Made by a program: the position numbers and the translations under genes. The notes below the pieces were generated by a model. The model did not search any database and had not been told where the DNA came from. It worked only from the letters and a program-made list of their open reading frames with translations. Positions 50,771 through 58,952 of a DNA stretch of 64,000 nucleotides are shown piece by piece (position 1 is the first letter of the stretch; every line of letters begins with the position of its first letter). The DNA lies in the NCBI RefSeq assembly GCF_036227225.1, contig NZ_CP109444.1, forward strand, positions 1,550,001-1,614,000, in the 5' to 3' direction. The stretch is from Streptomyces sp. NBC_01478. GTDB lineage: Bacteria > Actinomycetota > Actinomycetes > Streptomycetales > Streptomycetaceae.

Positions 50771-51607
50771 TCAGCTGTCGAGCACACCCGTGCCGAGCAG
50801 CCCGAACAGCAGCAGGCCGATGATGATCCGGTAGATCACGAACGCGTTGAAGGAGTGCTTCGCGACGAACTTCAGCAGCCAGGCGATGGAGGCGTAGGCC
50901 ACCACGAACGACACGACGGTGCCGACGACCAGCGGGGCGGCGCCCACGCCCGCCCCCAGGGCGTCCTTCAGCTCGTAGATGCCGGCGCCGGTCAGCGCCG
51001 GGATGCCGAGGAAAAAGGAGAGCCGGGTCGCGGCGACACGGTCCAGGTCGAGGATGAGACCGGTGGACATGGTGGCGCCGGAGCGCGAGAAGCCGGGGAA
51101 GAGCAGCGCGAGGATCTGCGAACTGCCCACCAGCATCGCGTCCTTGAACGTGACGTCGTCCTCACCGCGCTTGTGCCGGCCCATCTGGTCCGCCGCCCAC
51201 ATGACACCACTGCCGACGATCAGCGAGGCGGCGACCACCCACAGCGAGCCGAGCGGTCCGTCGATGAGGGGCTTCGCGGCGAGGCCCACCAGCACGATCG
51301 GGATCGTCGCGTAGATCACCCACCAGGCGAACTTGTAGTCGTGGTGATAGCGCTCCTCGCGGTTGCGCAGGCCACGGCCCCACGCGGTCACGATCCGCAC
51401 GATGTCCTTGAAGAAGTACACGAGCACGGCGGCGATGGCGCCGACCTGGATGACGGCCGAGAACCCGACGACGGAGTCGTCGTCGACGGGGATCTTCATC
51501 AGCCCCTCGACGATCTTCAGATGGCCGGTCGAGGAGACCGGCAGGAACTCGGTCACCCCCTCGACGACTCCGAGGACGGCGGCCTGACCGACGCTGATGA
51601 CGCTCAT
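50771..51607 (-). CDS. uppP: Undecaprenyl-diphosphatase
   Basis: A 278-residue integral membrane phosphatase (BacA/UppP) that recycles the undecaprenyl carrier and gives bacitracin tolerance. The two family signatures are present: EGVTEFLPVSSTGHLKI near the N-terminus, with the catalytic Glu and Ser, and PGFSRSGATMSTGLILDLDR in the middle. There are about 8 transmembrane segments. The ATG at 51607 was chosen because the family begins just before SVGQAAVLGVVEG. It has its own intrinsic terminator. Confidence 0.95.
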   Translation of the reverse strand: MSVISVGQAAVLGVVEGVTEFLPVSSTGHLKIVEGLMKIPVDDDSVVGFSAVIQVGAIAAVLVYFFKDIVRIVTAWGRGLRNREERYHHDYKFAWWVIYATIPIVLVGLAAKPLIDGPLGSLWVVAASLIVGSGVMWAADQMGRHKRGEDDVTFKDAMLVGSSQILALLFPGFSRSGATMSTGLILDLDRVAATRLSFFLGIPALTGAGIYELKDALGAGVGAAPLVVGTVVSFVVAYASIAWLLKFVAKHSFNAFVIYRIIIGLLLFGLLGTGVLDS

Positions 51608-51695
51608 GAGATCCAGTTCTTCGGGATTGGTCGACAGTGCTGTAGACAATAGCGCCGGGGGCGGTGCCGCTCGGGCGTGGGAGCCGCCCGACCTC

Positions 51696-52070
51696 TTACG
51701 CCCACAGGGCCTGCGCGATCGACACCCCGACGAATACCGCACCGAGGCCCGCCATCACGCTGCCGACGACGTTGGCGGCAGCGTAGAGCCCCGCCCCTGT
51801 CTCGGTCAGCCGCAGTGTCTCGTACGAGAAGGTCGAGTATGTCGTCAGGGCCCCGCACAGGCCTGTCCCGACGAGGAGTTGGAGGTGTGAGCCCGCCGCT
51901 CCCGCGGAGACCGCGCCGGTCAGCGTGCCCAGGATCAGGCAGCCGGTGACGTTCACCGCGAAGGTGCCCCAGGGGAAGACGGAGTCGTGCCGGGTCTGCA
52001 CCGCGCGGTCGGTGAGATAGCGGAGCGGGGCGCCGACCATGGCTCCCGCGACGACCAACACCCAGTTCAC
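51696..52070 (-). CDS. crcB: Fluoride exporter CrcB/Fluc, subunit 2
   Basis: A 124-residue, four-helix Fluc protein. Typical motifs are [26 protein letters not shown] and [15 protein letters not shown], with the Phe-box and the Asn and Thr pore residues. Fluc channels are dual-topology dimers. Two different crcB genes in one operon usually encode a heterodimer in which each subunit takes one orientation. It overlaps the DUF190 gene by 4 bp. Confidence 0.93.
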   Translation of the reverse strand: MNWVLVVAGAMVGAPLRYLTDRAVQTRHDSVFPWGTFAVNVTGCLILGTLTGAVSAGAAGSHLQLLVGTGLCGALTTYSTFSYETLRLTETGAGLYAAANVVGSVMAGLGAVFVGVSIAQALWA

Positions 52071-52447
52071 AACGACCTCTTACCCTTCGCGTCCGTTTCG
52101 CCGGAGTCGTCCGGACGGCCCACGTACCGGATGACCTCGCAGTCGTCGAGGATCACCAGGCCCTCGGTGACGAGTTCGTCGAGCTGGGGCAGGAACGCCC
52201 GCACCAGCTCCTCGGTGTCCACGATCACGATCGCCACCGGCAGGTCCTCGCTCAGGGACAGCAGCCGTGAGGTGTGGATCAGGGAGGAGGCGCCGAAGCC
52301 CTCGATGCCCCGGAAGACGCTGGCACCGGCCAGCCCTGCCTTGTGCGCGCGGTGGACGATCTCCGAGTACAGGGGCTTGTGGCGCCAGGTGTCGTTCTCG
52401 CCGATGAAGACGGTCACGCGCAGGGCGCTGCCGGTCAGTCTGGTCAT
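52067..52447 (-). CDS. DUF190-family protein
   Basis: A 126-residue ferredoxin-fold-like protein: [48 protein letters not shown], then [23 protein letters not shown]. It is PII-like in overall layout and is often found between or beside crcB genes. It may sense a small molecule and control the channel. It overlaps both crcB genes by 4 bp (ATGA). Confidence 0.88.
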   Translation of the reverse strand: MTRLTGSALRVTVFIGENDTWRHKPLYSEIVHRAHKAGLAGASVFRGIEGFGASSLIHTSRLLSLSEDLPVAIVIVDTEELVRAFLPQLDELVTEGLVILDDCEVIRYVGRPDDSGETDAKGKRSL

Positions 52448-52905
52448 CGCTGCCTCCGCTTCAGGACGCGCCGGGCCGCCGTCACCCCGAGCCACACCGC
52501 CGCGAGGGCCGCGAACAGGGTCGCGGCGAGGTAGGCCAGCGCGGTGCGGGGATGGCCCGCGTCGACCAGTTTCTGGATGTCGACGGCGTATGTCGAGAAG
52601 GTCGTGAAGCCGCCGAGCACACCGGTGCCGAAGAACGGCCGCACCAGCCGGTGGGCGGCCCACACGTCGGTGATGACCACCATGAACACGCCTATGACGG
52701 CGCAGCCCACCACATTGACCCCGAACGTCGTCCAGGGGAATCCGCCGCTCTGCGCGGGCCACCACAGGGAGGCCGCGTACCGGGCCACGGCCCCGGTCGC
52801 GCCGCCGAGTGCGACCACCGCGACGACGGGTCCCTGACCGCGCCAGACGGACGGGCGCGGGGCCCGGGTCGGGGCGCGCAGGCTCTCGGCTTCGGGGGCT
52901 GTCAT
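52444..52905 (-). CDS. crcB: Fluoride exporter CrcB/Fluc, subunit 1
   Basis: A 153-residue Fluc protein with an N-terminal extension of about 35 residues. Motifs are [32 protein letters not shown] and [15 protein letters not shown], complete for the family. ATG at 52905 lies 10 nt after AGGAG. That Shine-Dalgarno sequence is complementary to the 3' end of the riboswitch aptamer upstream. It is the first gene of crcB-DUF190-crcB. Confidence 0.93.
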   Translation of the reverse strand: MTAPEAESLRAPTRAPRPSVWRGQGPVVAVVALGGATGAVARYAASLWWPAQSGGFPWTTFGVNVVGCAVIGVFMVVITDVWAAHRLVRPFFGTGVLGGFTTFSTYAVDIQKLVDAGHPRTALAYLAATLFAALAAVWLGVTAARRVLKRRQR

Positions 52906-52953
52906 GGCCGTACGTCTCCTACTCGTCGGGGGCCCTGAGGGCACGCGCCTCTA

Positions 52954-53012
52954 CAAGTAGGGACCGTTGGCGGCACCTCTGCCGCGGTTCGGGTACGGCG
53001 GGCCCCACCGCC
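52954..53012 (-). ncRNA. Fluoride riboswitch (crcB motif)
   Basis: On the minus strand, GGCGGTGGGGCCCGCC (52997-53012) matches the first stem-loop of the Thermotoga petrophila fluoride aptamer at 14 of 16 positions. It is followed by AACCGC (52984-52989), a GCGGCA/TGCCGC hairpin (52970-52985) and CAACGGTCCCTACT (ending 52956). The pseudoknot GGGGCC with GGTCCC can form, and the equivalent of the A6-U38 pair is G-C here. Downstream, CCTACT (52956-52961) is the exact complement of AGTAGG in the crcB Shine-Dalgarno (52918-52923), which suggests translational control. A TACCCT box at 53044-53049 may be the promoter. Confidence 0.85.
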
Positions 53013-53069
53013 GCGCCGCGAGAGCTGATCGCGGCCGGGCATCAGGGTAACGCCGGGGGCCTGCCGGGG

Positions 53070-54032
53070 TCACTTCGGGACGGGCGGCTCGCACAGGGCG
53101 ACACCGCGTTCGCGGAGGCTGCCCAGGACGAGATGGCCGGCCGCCTCACAGGCGCTGGTCACCATGCGGAAGGACGAGCCGCGCGCGACGAGGTGGTGGA
53201 CGATCCGTCCCGCGTCGTCGACCGCGAGGGCCCCGATCATGCCCGTGGGGTGGAAGGGCACATGGACGGCGATACGGCCGGCGGTGTGCCGTACGGCGTC
53301 CGAGCCCCGGTGGAGGAGGTCGAGCGGGGCCACGCGGGGGCCGGCCAGGGCCACCCAGATCGGCCCGTCGGGTCCGGCGCGCCAGATGTTGTCGGGCATC
53401 CCGGGGAGGTCCTCGGCGAAGACGTCGCTACGGCCCGCCTGCGGTCCGGTGAGCCAGTAGCGGGTGAGGCGGTACGCGCCGGTCTCGGCGATCACCAGGA
53501 AGGACTCGTCGGCGCCGGGGGCGAGCCCGTTGGCGAACTGGAGCCCGTCCAGGAGGACTTCGGGGGTGTCGCTGTCGGGCGCGAGGCGCAACAGCCGTCC
53601 GGTGCCGGTGTGTTCGACGATGTCGGCGAGCCACTGGTGCAGCGGGTAGCGGCGGCTGGAGACGGTGAAGTACACGCTGCCGTCGGACAGCGCGACCACG
53701 TTGCTGCAGAACCGCAGCGGCTCCCCCGCCACCGAGTCGGCGAGGACGCGCACTGTACCGTCCCCCAAGTCGACGCGCAGCAGCCCGCGTTCCGCGTCGC
53801 ACACCAACAGGGCGTCGTCCCCGAGGAGTTCGAGGCCGAGCGGCCTGCCGCCGGTGTCGGCGAGGGTCTCCACCCGTACCGTCTCGGGATCGCTCAGGCC
53901 GTCCAGGCGGAGGATGCGGCCGTCCTCGACGCCGGTCAGCACCCGGCCCCGGGCGTCGGCGACCACGTCCTCGGGGCCGCGGCCGCCGATCGCGACGTAG
54001 CGGCGGGCGAGCAGGGCCTCGGGTCGGTCCAT
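53070..54032 (-). CDS. SMP-30/strictosidine-synthase-like beta-propeller protein
   Basis: A 320-residue six-bladed beta-propeller: GPEDVVADARGRVLTGVEDGRILRL, LGLELLGDDALLVCDAERGLLRVDL, FCSNVVALSDGSVYFTVSS, FANGLAPGADESFLVIAETGAYRLTRYWL and MPDNIWRAGPDGPIWVALAGPR. These are standard propeller repeats of the gluconolactonase/strictosidine-synthase group. Most members are metal-dependent lactonases or esterases. ATG at 54032 follows GGAGG. It stands alone between the fluoride operon and the YihY gene. Confidence 0.85.
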   Translation of the reverse strand: MDRPEALLARRYVAIGGRGPEDVVADARGRVLTGVEDGRILRLDGLSDPETVRVETLADTGGRPLGLELLGDDALLVCDAERGLLRVDLGDGTVRVLADSVAGEPLRFCSNVVALSDGSVYFTVSSRRYPLHQWLADIVEHTGTGRLLRLAPDSDTPEVLLDGLQFANGLAPGADESFLVIAETGAYRLTRYWLTGPQAGRSDVFAEDLPGMPDNIWRAGPDGPIWVALAGPRVAPLDLLHRGSDAVRHTAGRIAVHVPFHPTGMIGALAVDDAGRIVHHLVARGSSFRMVTSACEAAGHLVLGSLRERGVALCEPPVPK

Positions 54033-54203
54033 GAAAGCCTCCACGGTTCGGGTCGGCGAGCGTACGCTTGCTGCTCTTCCCGGTCATCGCGGCATCCGGT
54101 CACGTTTGCCGAGCGTATTGCTGGTGACCCGGATCCCGCTGCCGGTCGGCGAGAAGGGGACCCTCATGTCACGGTCGGCCACCCACCGTGCGGGACGGTC
54201 GCG

Positions 54204-55034
54204 GTGAGCCGGGTGCGGGCGGTGTGGCAGAAGCTGGGGCTCGCCGAACTCAACCGGCGTGGGCGGGAGTTGGAGCTGCTGCACCGGGCCATGGGGTTCG
54301 CGACGCTGGCCCTGGTGACGCTGGCGCCGCTGCTGATCGTGGTGGCCGCGGCCGATCCCATCGGGCACGGCGGGTTCGCGCTGTGGCTGGTGGACGGCAT
54401 GGACCTGTCCGGCCGCTCGGCCCGCGCGCTCACCGACGTGTTCACCCCGCCGCGCAAGGTCATCGGCACCACCAGCGCGTGGAGTGTGGCGCTGCTCGCG
54501 CTGTTCGGTCTGTCCTTCGCGTCGAGTGTGCAGAACGGCTACGAGCACGTGTGGCGTCCCACCGGCACACCCTGGCACCGCATCTGGCGGCAGCTCATCT
54601 GGCTGGTCATGCTGATGGGCTACCTGTACGCGCAGGTGCAGACCCGCAACGTCCTGGAGGGCACGCCCCGCATCCTGCTCAGCATGGCGGCCGGCCTGTT
54701 GTTCTTCTGGTGGGGCCCGCACTTCCTGCTCAGCCGTCAGGTCCACTGGCGGTATCTGCTGCCGGGCGCGCTGGCCACGATGGCGGGTCTGGTCGGGCTG
54801 CGCTGGTTCTCGTATCTGGTGTTCACCCCGCTCCTGGTCACCAACGCGGTCAGCTACGGCCCGGTCGGCACGGTCCTGGTGGTGGAGTCCTGGCTGGTCG
54901 GCGTGGGCTTCGTGCTCTACGGCGGCGCGCTGGTGGGCCGGCTGCTGTGCGAGCGGTTCGGGGACCCGGACGCGGCGTTCCGTGCGGAGTCGGAGACACC
55001 GGAGGGGGCGGACGCCGAGCAGGACACGGTGTGA
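54204..55034 (+). CDS. YihY/BrkB-like integral membrane protein
   Basis: A 276-residue protein with about six hydrophobic segments (GFATLALVTLAPLLIVVAA, WSVALLALFGLSFASSV, LIWLVMLMGYLYAQV, ILLSMAAGLLFFWWG, YLLPGALATMAGLVGL, LVVESWLVGVGFVLYGGALV). Layout and length match the YihY/virulence factor BrkB family of unknown function. The start is GTG at 54204, with only a weak purine stretch before it. Confidence 0.78.
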   Translation: MSRVRAVWQKLGLAELNRRGRELELLHRAMGFATLALVTLAPLLIVVAAADPIGHGGFALWLVDGMDLSGRSARALTDVFTPPRKVIGTTSAWSVALLALFGLSFASSVQNGYEHVWRPTGTPWHRIWRQLIWLVMLMGYLYAQVQTRNVLEGTPRILLSMAAGLLFFWWGPHFLLSRQVHWRYLLPGALATMAGLVGLRWFSYLVFTPLLVTNAVSYGPVGTVLVVESWLVGVGFVLYGGALVGRLLCERFGDPDAAFRAESETPEGADAEQDTV

Positions 55035-55040
55035 CGCTCG

Positions 55041-55055
55041 GCCCGGCGGCCGGGC
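55041..55055. terminator. Hairpin between YihY and arsR genes
   Basis: GCCCGGC-G-GCCGGGC is a 7-1-7 inverted repeat between two convergent genes, just after the YihY stop and touching the stop codon of the ArsR-type gene. The tight centre would open to a small loop. Confidence 0.45.
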
Positions 55056-55336
55056 TACCAGCCCTTCTCGAACATCCGGGCCACCTCGGCGATACGGACC
55101 TCGTCGCGCCGGTAGTAGGTGCGCAGCCGGATCCGCCGGGTGCGCAACAGGCCCAGGGAGACGAGGAGTTCGAGGTGGGTGTCGGCGACCTGGCGGGACA
55201 CGCCCAGCTTGGCCGCCACGGCCTCCGCGGAGACTCCGGCCTCGGCGAGATGCCGATGGGCCGGGAAGTGGGCGGCCGGATCTCGCAGCCACTCCAGGAT
55301 GTCCAACCGTCGCTGACCTACCGGAGTCCTCAGCAT
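55055..55336 (-). CDS. ArsR-type winged-helix regulator
   Basis: A 93-residue winged-helix protein: MLRTPVGQRRLDILEWLRDPAAHFP, recognition helix AEAVAAKLGVSRQVADTHLELLVSLGLL, and a short wing RRIRLRTYYRRDEVRIAEVARMF. No metal-binding cysteines are visible, so it is not a metal sensor of the classical kind. ATG at 55336 follows GGAGGGG. It is convergent with the YihY gene. Confidence 0.85.
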   Translation of the reverse strand: MLRTPVGQRRLDILEWLRDPAAHFPAHRHLAEAGVSAEAVAAKLGVSRQVADTHLELLVSLGLLRTRRIRLRTYYRRDEVRIAEVARMFEKGW

Positions 55337-55685
55337 CTCGTGCCCCTCCGTCCTGCGCGCCTCGTGCCGCGTTCTCCCACTCTCCCGCAGCACGGGCTGT
55401 CGCGTCCCGGACTCGGTGGCCCTTGTCCGGGACCGAACGGTCCTGTTCGAGGGGGCCGATCGGCCCTGGTGCGCGGGGCGACGTGCGGGGCGCGGCCACA
55501 CCCGTGGGACGGAACACCGGCTCCCGGGGCAGGTGATGGCCGAACCGCACCGCCGTAGCCGAACAGAACCGCACGCGCGGAAGGCCCCGGGCCGCGGGAC
55601 CGGACGGCGGAAAACCGCTCGCCCGGAAGGAGGGCGTCCCCCTCCGCCCGCGGCTCGCGGCTCGCGCGGGCGGAGGGGAGTCGGG
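55337..55685. other. 349-bp intergenic region with a strong hairpin
   Basis: It separates the start of the ArsR-type gene from the end of the GH42 gene, both on the minus strand. It must hold the ArsR promoter. Next to the GH42 stop it carries a very strong inverted repeat (listed separately). No credible gene was seen; the open frames here are antisense or read-through. Confidence 0.55.
55639..55678 (-). terminator. 14-bp stem terminator of the GH42 gene
   Basis: CCCCTCCGCCCGCG (55639-55652) pairs with CGCGGGCGGAGGGG (55665-55678) without mismatch, with a 12-nt loop. It begins 8 bp beyond the GH42 stop. It lacks a T-tract. Confidence 0.7.
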
Positions 55686-57707
55686 TCAGCCGTCGAGTCG
55701 CAGCACCCGCACGGCTCCGGCGGGGACCGCGAGGTCGCCCGCGGCCGGCTCGCCGGTCAGCAGCTCGGTGCCGGCGGCGCCCAGCGGCACCTTGACGTCC
55801 GAGGCGCTGTGGTTGATCACGAAGAGGAAGCCGCCCGACTCGCCTTCTCTGCGCACGACTTCGACGTCGTACGGCAGCTCGGCGCGCGGCGCGATCCGGG
55901 CGTCCTCCGTCGCCCAGCCGAGCAGGGCGTCCAGGCCGTGGGCGTCGAGGCGGGTCGACACGTACCAGGCGGTGCCCTCGCCGAGCCGGTGCCGGGTGAC
56001 GGCGGGGTGGTCGGCGGTGAGCCCCTCGGCGTACGTCCACACGGTCTCGGCGCCGCGCGGGACCACGAACTCGGTCCATACGTCGCCGGTGAGTTCGGAG
56101 CCGTCGGGTCCGGTGATGCGCACCCGCTGGTCCGCCAGCAGGGGCGAGAACTCCTCGACGGTCAGGCCGAGTACGTCGCGCAGCGCGCCGGGATAGGCGC
56201 CCTCGTGGACGGCGTCGTGCTCGTCGACGATCCCGGAGAAGTAGGAGACGACGAGGGTGCCGCCCTGCTCGACGTACCGCTGGAGGTTGCGGCCGGCCGC
56301 CTCCGTCATCAGGTACAGGGCGGGTACGACGACAAGGGGATAGGCCGACAAGTCGGCTTCCGGGTGGGCGAAGTCGACCGTGAGGTGGCGGTCGTAGAGG
56401 GCCTCGTAGAAGGCGTCGGCGCGCTCGCGGGCGTCGTGGTCCTCGCTGGGGCGCCACTCCAGCTTCTGCGCCCACCACGACTGCCAGTCCCATACGACGG
56501 CCACGTCGGCCTGGGTGCGGGTGCCGCGTATCTGGCCCAACTCCTCGACGGACGAGCCGAGTTGGACGACCTCGCGCCAGACGCGGGTCTCGGTGCCGCC
56601 GTGCGGGAGCATCGCGGAGTGGAACTTCTCGGCGCCGCGCCGGGACTGACGCCACTGGAAGAACATCGCGCCGTCAGAACCGCGCGCCACGTGGGAGAGG
56701 GCGTTGCGGGCCATCTGGCCGGGGGCCTTGGCGGGGTTGCGGGGCTGCCAGTTGACGCCCGAGGTGGAGTGTTCGAGGAGCAGCCAGGGGGCGCCGCCCG
56801 CGACGGAGCGGGTGAGGTCGGCGGCCATCGCGAGGTTGACGTGGGTGCGGCGGCCGTCGGTGATCAGGTAGTGGTCGTTGGTGACGAGGTCGACCTCGCG
56901 GCCCCAGGCCCAGTAGTCGACGGACTCGCACTGGCTGAGGGCGGCCATGAAGTTGGTCGTCACCGGGATGCCGGGCGCGAGGCGGTGCAGGATGTCCCGT
57001 TCCGCGACGAAGTTCTCGCGCATCGTGGCGTCCGCGAACCGCGTGTAGTCCAGCGCCTGGGCCGGGTTGACGGCGGTCGGGGTGAGCCGGGGCGGGTTGA
57101 TCTGGCCGAGGGTCGCGTACCGCTGGCCCCAAAAGGCCGTGCCCCAGGCCTCGTTGACGCCGTCGACGGTCTTGTACGTCCGGGTCAGCCAGCGGCGGAA
57201 GTGGGCGGCGCAGTTGTCGCAGTAGCAGGCGGAGACGGGTACGCCGTACTCGTTGAAGACGTGCCACAGCGCGAGGGCCGGGTGGGTGCCGTAGCGCTCG
57301 GCGAGCCGGGTGGTGATGTTCGCGGCGGCGGCGCGGTAGTCGGCGTTGCTGTGGCAGATCGCGCCGCGTGAGCCGAACTCGTAGCGGGTGCCGTCGGCGG
57401 TGACGGGCAGGGCCTCGGGGTGGGCGCGGTAGAACCAGGCGGGCGGGGCGACCGTGGGGGTGCCGAGGTCGGCGCGGATGCCGTGGGCGTGGAGGAGGTC
57501 GAGGAGGCGGTCGAGCCAGCCGAAGTCGTACACACCGGGCTCGGGTTCCAGCAGTGCCCAGGAGAAGATCCCGACGCTCACCATGGTGACGCCGGCCTCC
57601 CGCATCAGCCGGACGTCCTCCTGCCAGACGCTCTCCGGCCACTGCTCGGGGTTGTAGTCCCCACCGAAGGCGAGCCTGGTGAGGCCCTTAGGGGTGGTCT
57701 CCGGCAT
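55686..57707 (-). CDS. GH42 beta-galactosidase
   Basis: A 673-residue glycoside hydrolase family 42 enzyme. The N-terminal TIM barrel has the acid/base Glu153 (WHVFNEYG) and the nucleophile Glu312 (WLLLEHSTSGVNW). The Cys cluster that binds zinc in this family includes Cys118, Cys161, Cys163 and Cys166 (CYCDNC). A trimerisation domain with DWQSWWAQKLEWRP and a small C-terminal beta domain follow. No signal peptide, so it acts on imported galactosides. ATG at 57707 follows GGGAGAG. It is divergent from a LacI-type gene, and paired operator-like sites lie between them. Confidence 0.93.
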   Translation of the reverse strand: MPETTPKGLTRLAFGGDYNPEQWPESVWQEDVRLMREAGVTMVSVGIFSWALLEPEPGVYDFGWLDRLLDLLHAHGIRADLGTPTVAPPAWFYRAHPEALPVTADGTRYEFGSRGAICHSNADYRAAAANITTRLAERYGTHPALALWHVFNEYGVPVSACYCDNCAAHFRRWLTRTYKTVDGVNEAWGTAFWGQRYATLGQINPPRLTPTAVNPAQALDYTRFADATMRENFVAERDILHRLAPGIPVTTNFMAALSQCESVDYWAWGREVDLVTNDHYLITDGRRTHVNLAMAADLTRSVAGGAPWLLLEHSTSGVNWQPRNPAKAPGQMARNALSHVARGSDGAMFFQWRQSRRGAEKFHSAMLPHGGTETRVWREVVQLGSSVEELGQIRGTRTQADVAVVWDWQSWWAQKLEWRPSEDHDARERADAFYEALYDRHLTVDFAHPEADLSAYPLVVVPALYLMTEAAGRNLQRYVEQGGTLVVSYFSGIVDEHDAVHEGAYPGALRDVLGLTVEEFSPLLADQRVRITGPDGSELTGDVWTEFVVPRGAETVWTYAEGLTADHPAVTRHRLGEGTAWYVSTRLDAHGLDALLGWATEDARIAPRAELPYDVEVVRREGESGGFLFVINHSASDVKVPLGAAGTELLTGEPAAGDLAVPAGAVRVLRLDG

Positions 57708-57731
57708 GGATCTCTCCCGTAGTCGATCATT

Positions 57732-57744
57732 TGGGAACGTGCAC
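57732..57744. promoter_or_regulatory. LacI-type operator candidate A
   Basis: TGGGAACGTGCAC, 25 bp before the GH42 start, matches the reverse of site B at 11 of 13 positions. Both resemble half of the TGGGAGCGCTCCCA-type operators used by streptomycete LacI regulators. A further 6-3-6 palindrome, TGGGGC-GCC-GCCCCA, lies close by at 57756-57770. Confidence 0.5.
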
Positions 57745-57822
57745 ACAGCACGCCCTGGGGCGCCGCCCCAACATAACCGCACGCCTGCGACCGCTGACAA
57801 GTGTCCTTGATGTTTCTCTGCT

Positions 57823-57835
57823 GTGAACGCTCCCA
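57823..57835. promoter_or_regulatory. LacI-type operator candidate B
   Basis: GTGAACGCTCCCA (minus strand TGGGAGCGTTCAC), 46 bp before the lacI start. Together with site A it would bracket both divergent promoters. Confidence 0.5.
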
Positions 57836-57881
57836 GCATGGCGCTTCTGGCTCCGGGTCCGGGAGCCGTAGAGTCTGGACC

Positions 57882-58907
57882 ATGAGCAATACGGGGGGTC
57901 GGCGCAGACCACCGACGATCCATGACGTGGCGCGCGAGGCCGGAGTTTCGCGGGGCACGGTGTCGCGTGTCCTCAACGGCGGGCACTATGTGAGCCCGGC
58001 CGCGCAGGAGGCCGTCAACGCGGCCATCCGCAGGACGGGTTACGTCGTGAACCGGCACGCCCGCTCGCTGATCACCGGGCGCTCGGACTCGGTCGGCTTC
58101 CTGCTGACGGAGCCGCAGGAGAAGTTCTTCGAGGATCCCAACTTCAACATCCTGCTGCGCGGTTGCACCCAGGCGCTGGCCGCGCACGACATCCCGCTGC
58201 TGCTGATGCTGGCCGGCACCGAGGACGAGCGGCGGCGCATCACGCGGTACATCACCTCCGGGCACGTCGACGGGGTGCTGCTGGTCTCCAGTCACTCCGG
58301 GAACCCGGTGGCGGAGGAGCTGAGCGAGGCGGGCGTACCGCTGGTCGCGTGCGGCAAGCCGATCGGGCTCGGCTCCAAGATCAGTTACGTCGCCGCGGAC
58401 GACCGGGACGGCGCCCGTGACATGACCCGGCATCTGCTCTCCCTCGGCCGCCGCCGCGTCGGCATGGTCACCGGGCCGCTGGACACCCCGGGCGGTGTCG
58501 AGCGCCTCGCCGGCTACAAGGAGGTGCTCGCCGAGGCGGGCATCGCGGTGGACGACCGCCTCGTCGTCTCCGGCGACTACAGCCGCCTCAGCGGCGAGAA
58601 GGGCGCCGAGCGACTGCTCGCCCAAGTCCCGGACCTGGACGCCGTGTTCGTCGCCTCCGACCTGATGGCACGGGGCGTGCTCACCACGCTGGAGCGGGCC
58701 GGGCGACGGGTGCCGGAGGACGTGGCGGTCGGCGGCTTCGACGACTCCCCCGCCGCGCTCGCGTCCAGCCCCGAACTCACCACGATGCGGCAGCCGTTCG
58801 ACCGGATCAGCGCGGAAATGGTGCGGGTGCTGCTGGCGCAGATCGGGGGCGAGGACACGGCGGCGGTGATACTGCCGACGGAGTTGGTGAAGCGCGAGTC
58901 GACGTAG
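57882..58907 (+). CDS. LacI-family repressor
   Basis: A 341-residue sugar-responsive repressor. The helix-turn-helix is PTIHDVAREAGVSRGTVSRVLNGGHYVSPAAQEAV with the hinge helix HARSLITGRSDSVGFLL. A periplasmic-binding-protein-like effector domain follows, ending FDRISAEMVRVLLAQIGG. No Shine-Dalgarno precedes the ATG, and TAGAGT (57869-57874) lies 7 nt before it, so the mRNA is probably leaderless. It almost certainly controls the divergent GH42 gene. Confidence 0.92.
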   Translation: MSNTGGRRRPPTIHDVAREAGVSRGTVSRVLNGGHYVSPAAQEAVNAAIRRTGYVVNRHARSLITGRSDSVGFLLTEPQEKFFEDPNFNILLRGCTQALAAHDIPLLLMLAGTEDERRRITRYITSGHVDGVLLVSSHSGNPVAEELSEAGVPLVACGKPIGLGSKISYVAADDRDGARDMTRHLLSLGRRRVGMVTGPLDTPGGVERLAGYKEVLAEAGIAVDDRLVVSGDYSRLSGEKGAERLLAQVPDLDAVFVASDLMARGVLTTLERAGRRVPEDVAVGGFDDSPAALASSPELTTMRQPFDRISAEMVRVLLAQIGGEDTAAVILPTELVKREST

Positions 58908-58908
58908 G

Positions 58909-58941
58909 AAGGGGCGCGCCCCCGTGGGGAGCGCGCCCCTT
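58909..58941. terminator. Bidirectional terminator after lacI
   Basis: AAGGGGCGCGC (58909-58919) pairs with GCGCGCCCCTT (58931-58941); an inner CCCC/GGGG extends the stem. It lies 2 bp after the lacI stop and before the end of the convergent secreted-protein gene. Confidence 0.75.
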
Positions 58942-58952
58942 GCCGACCGCCG

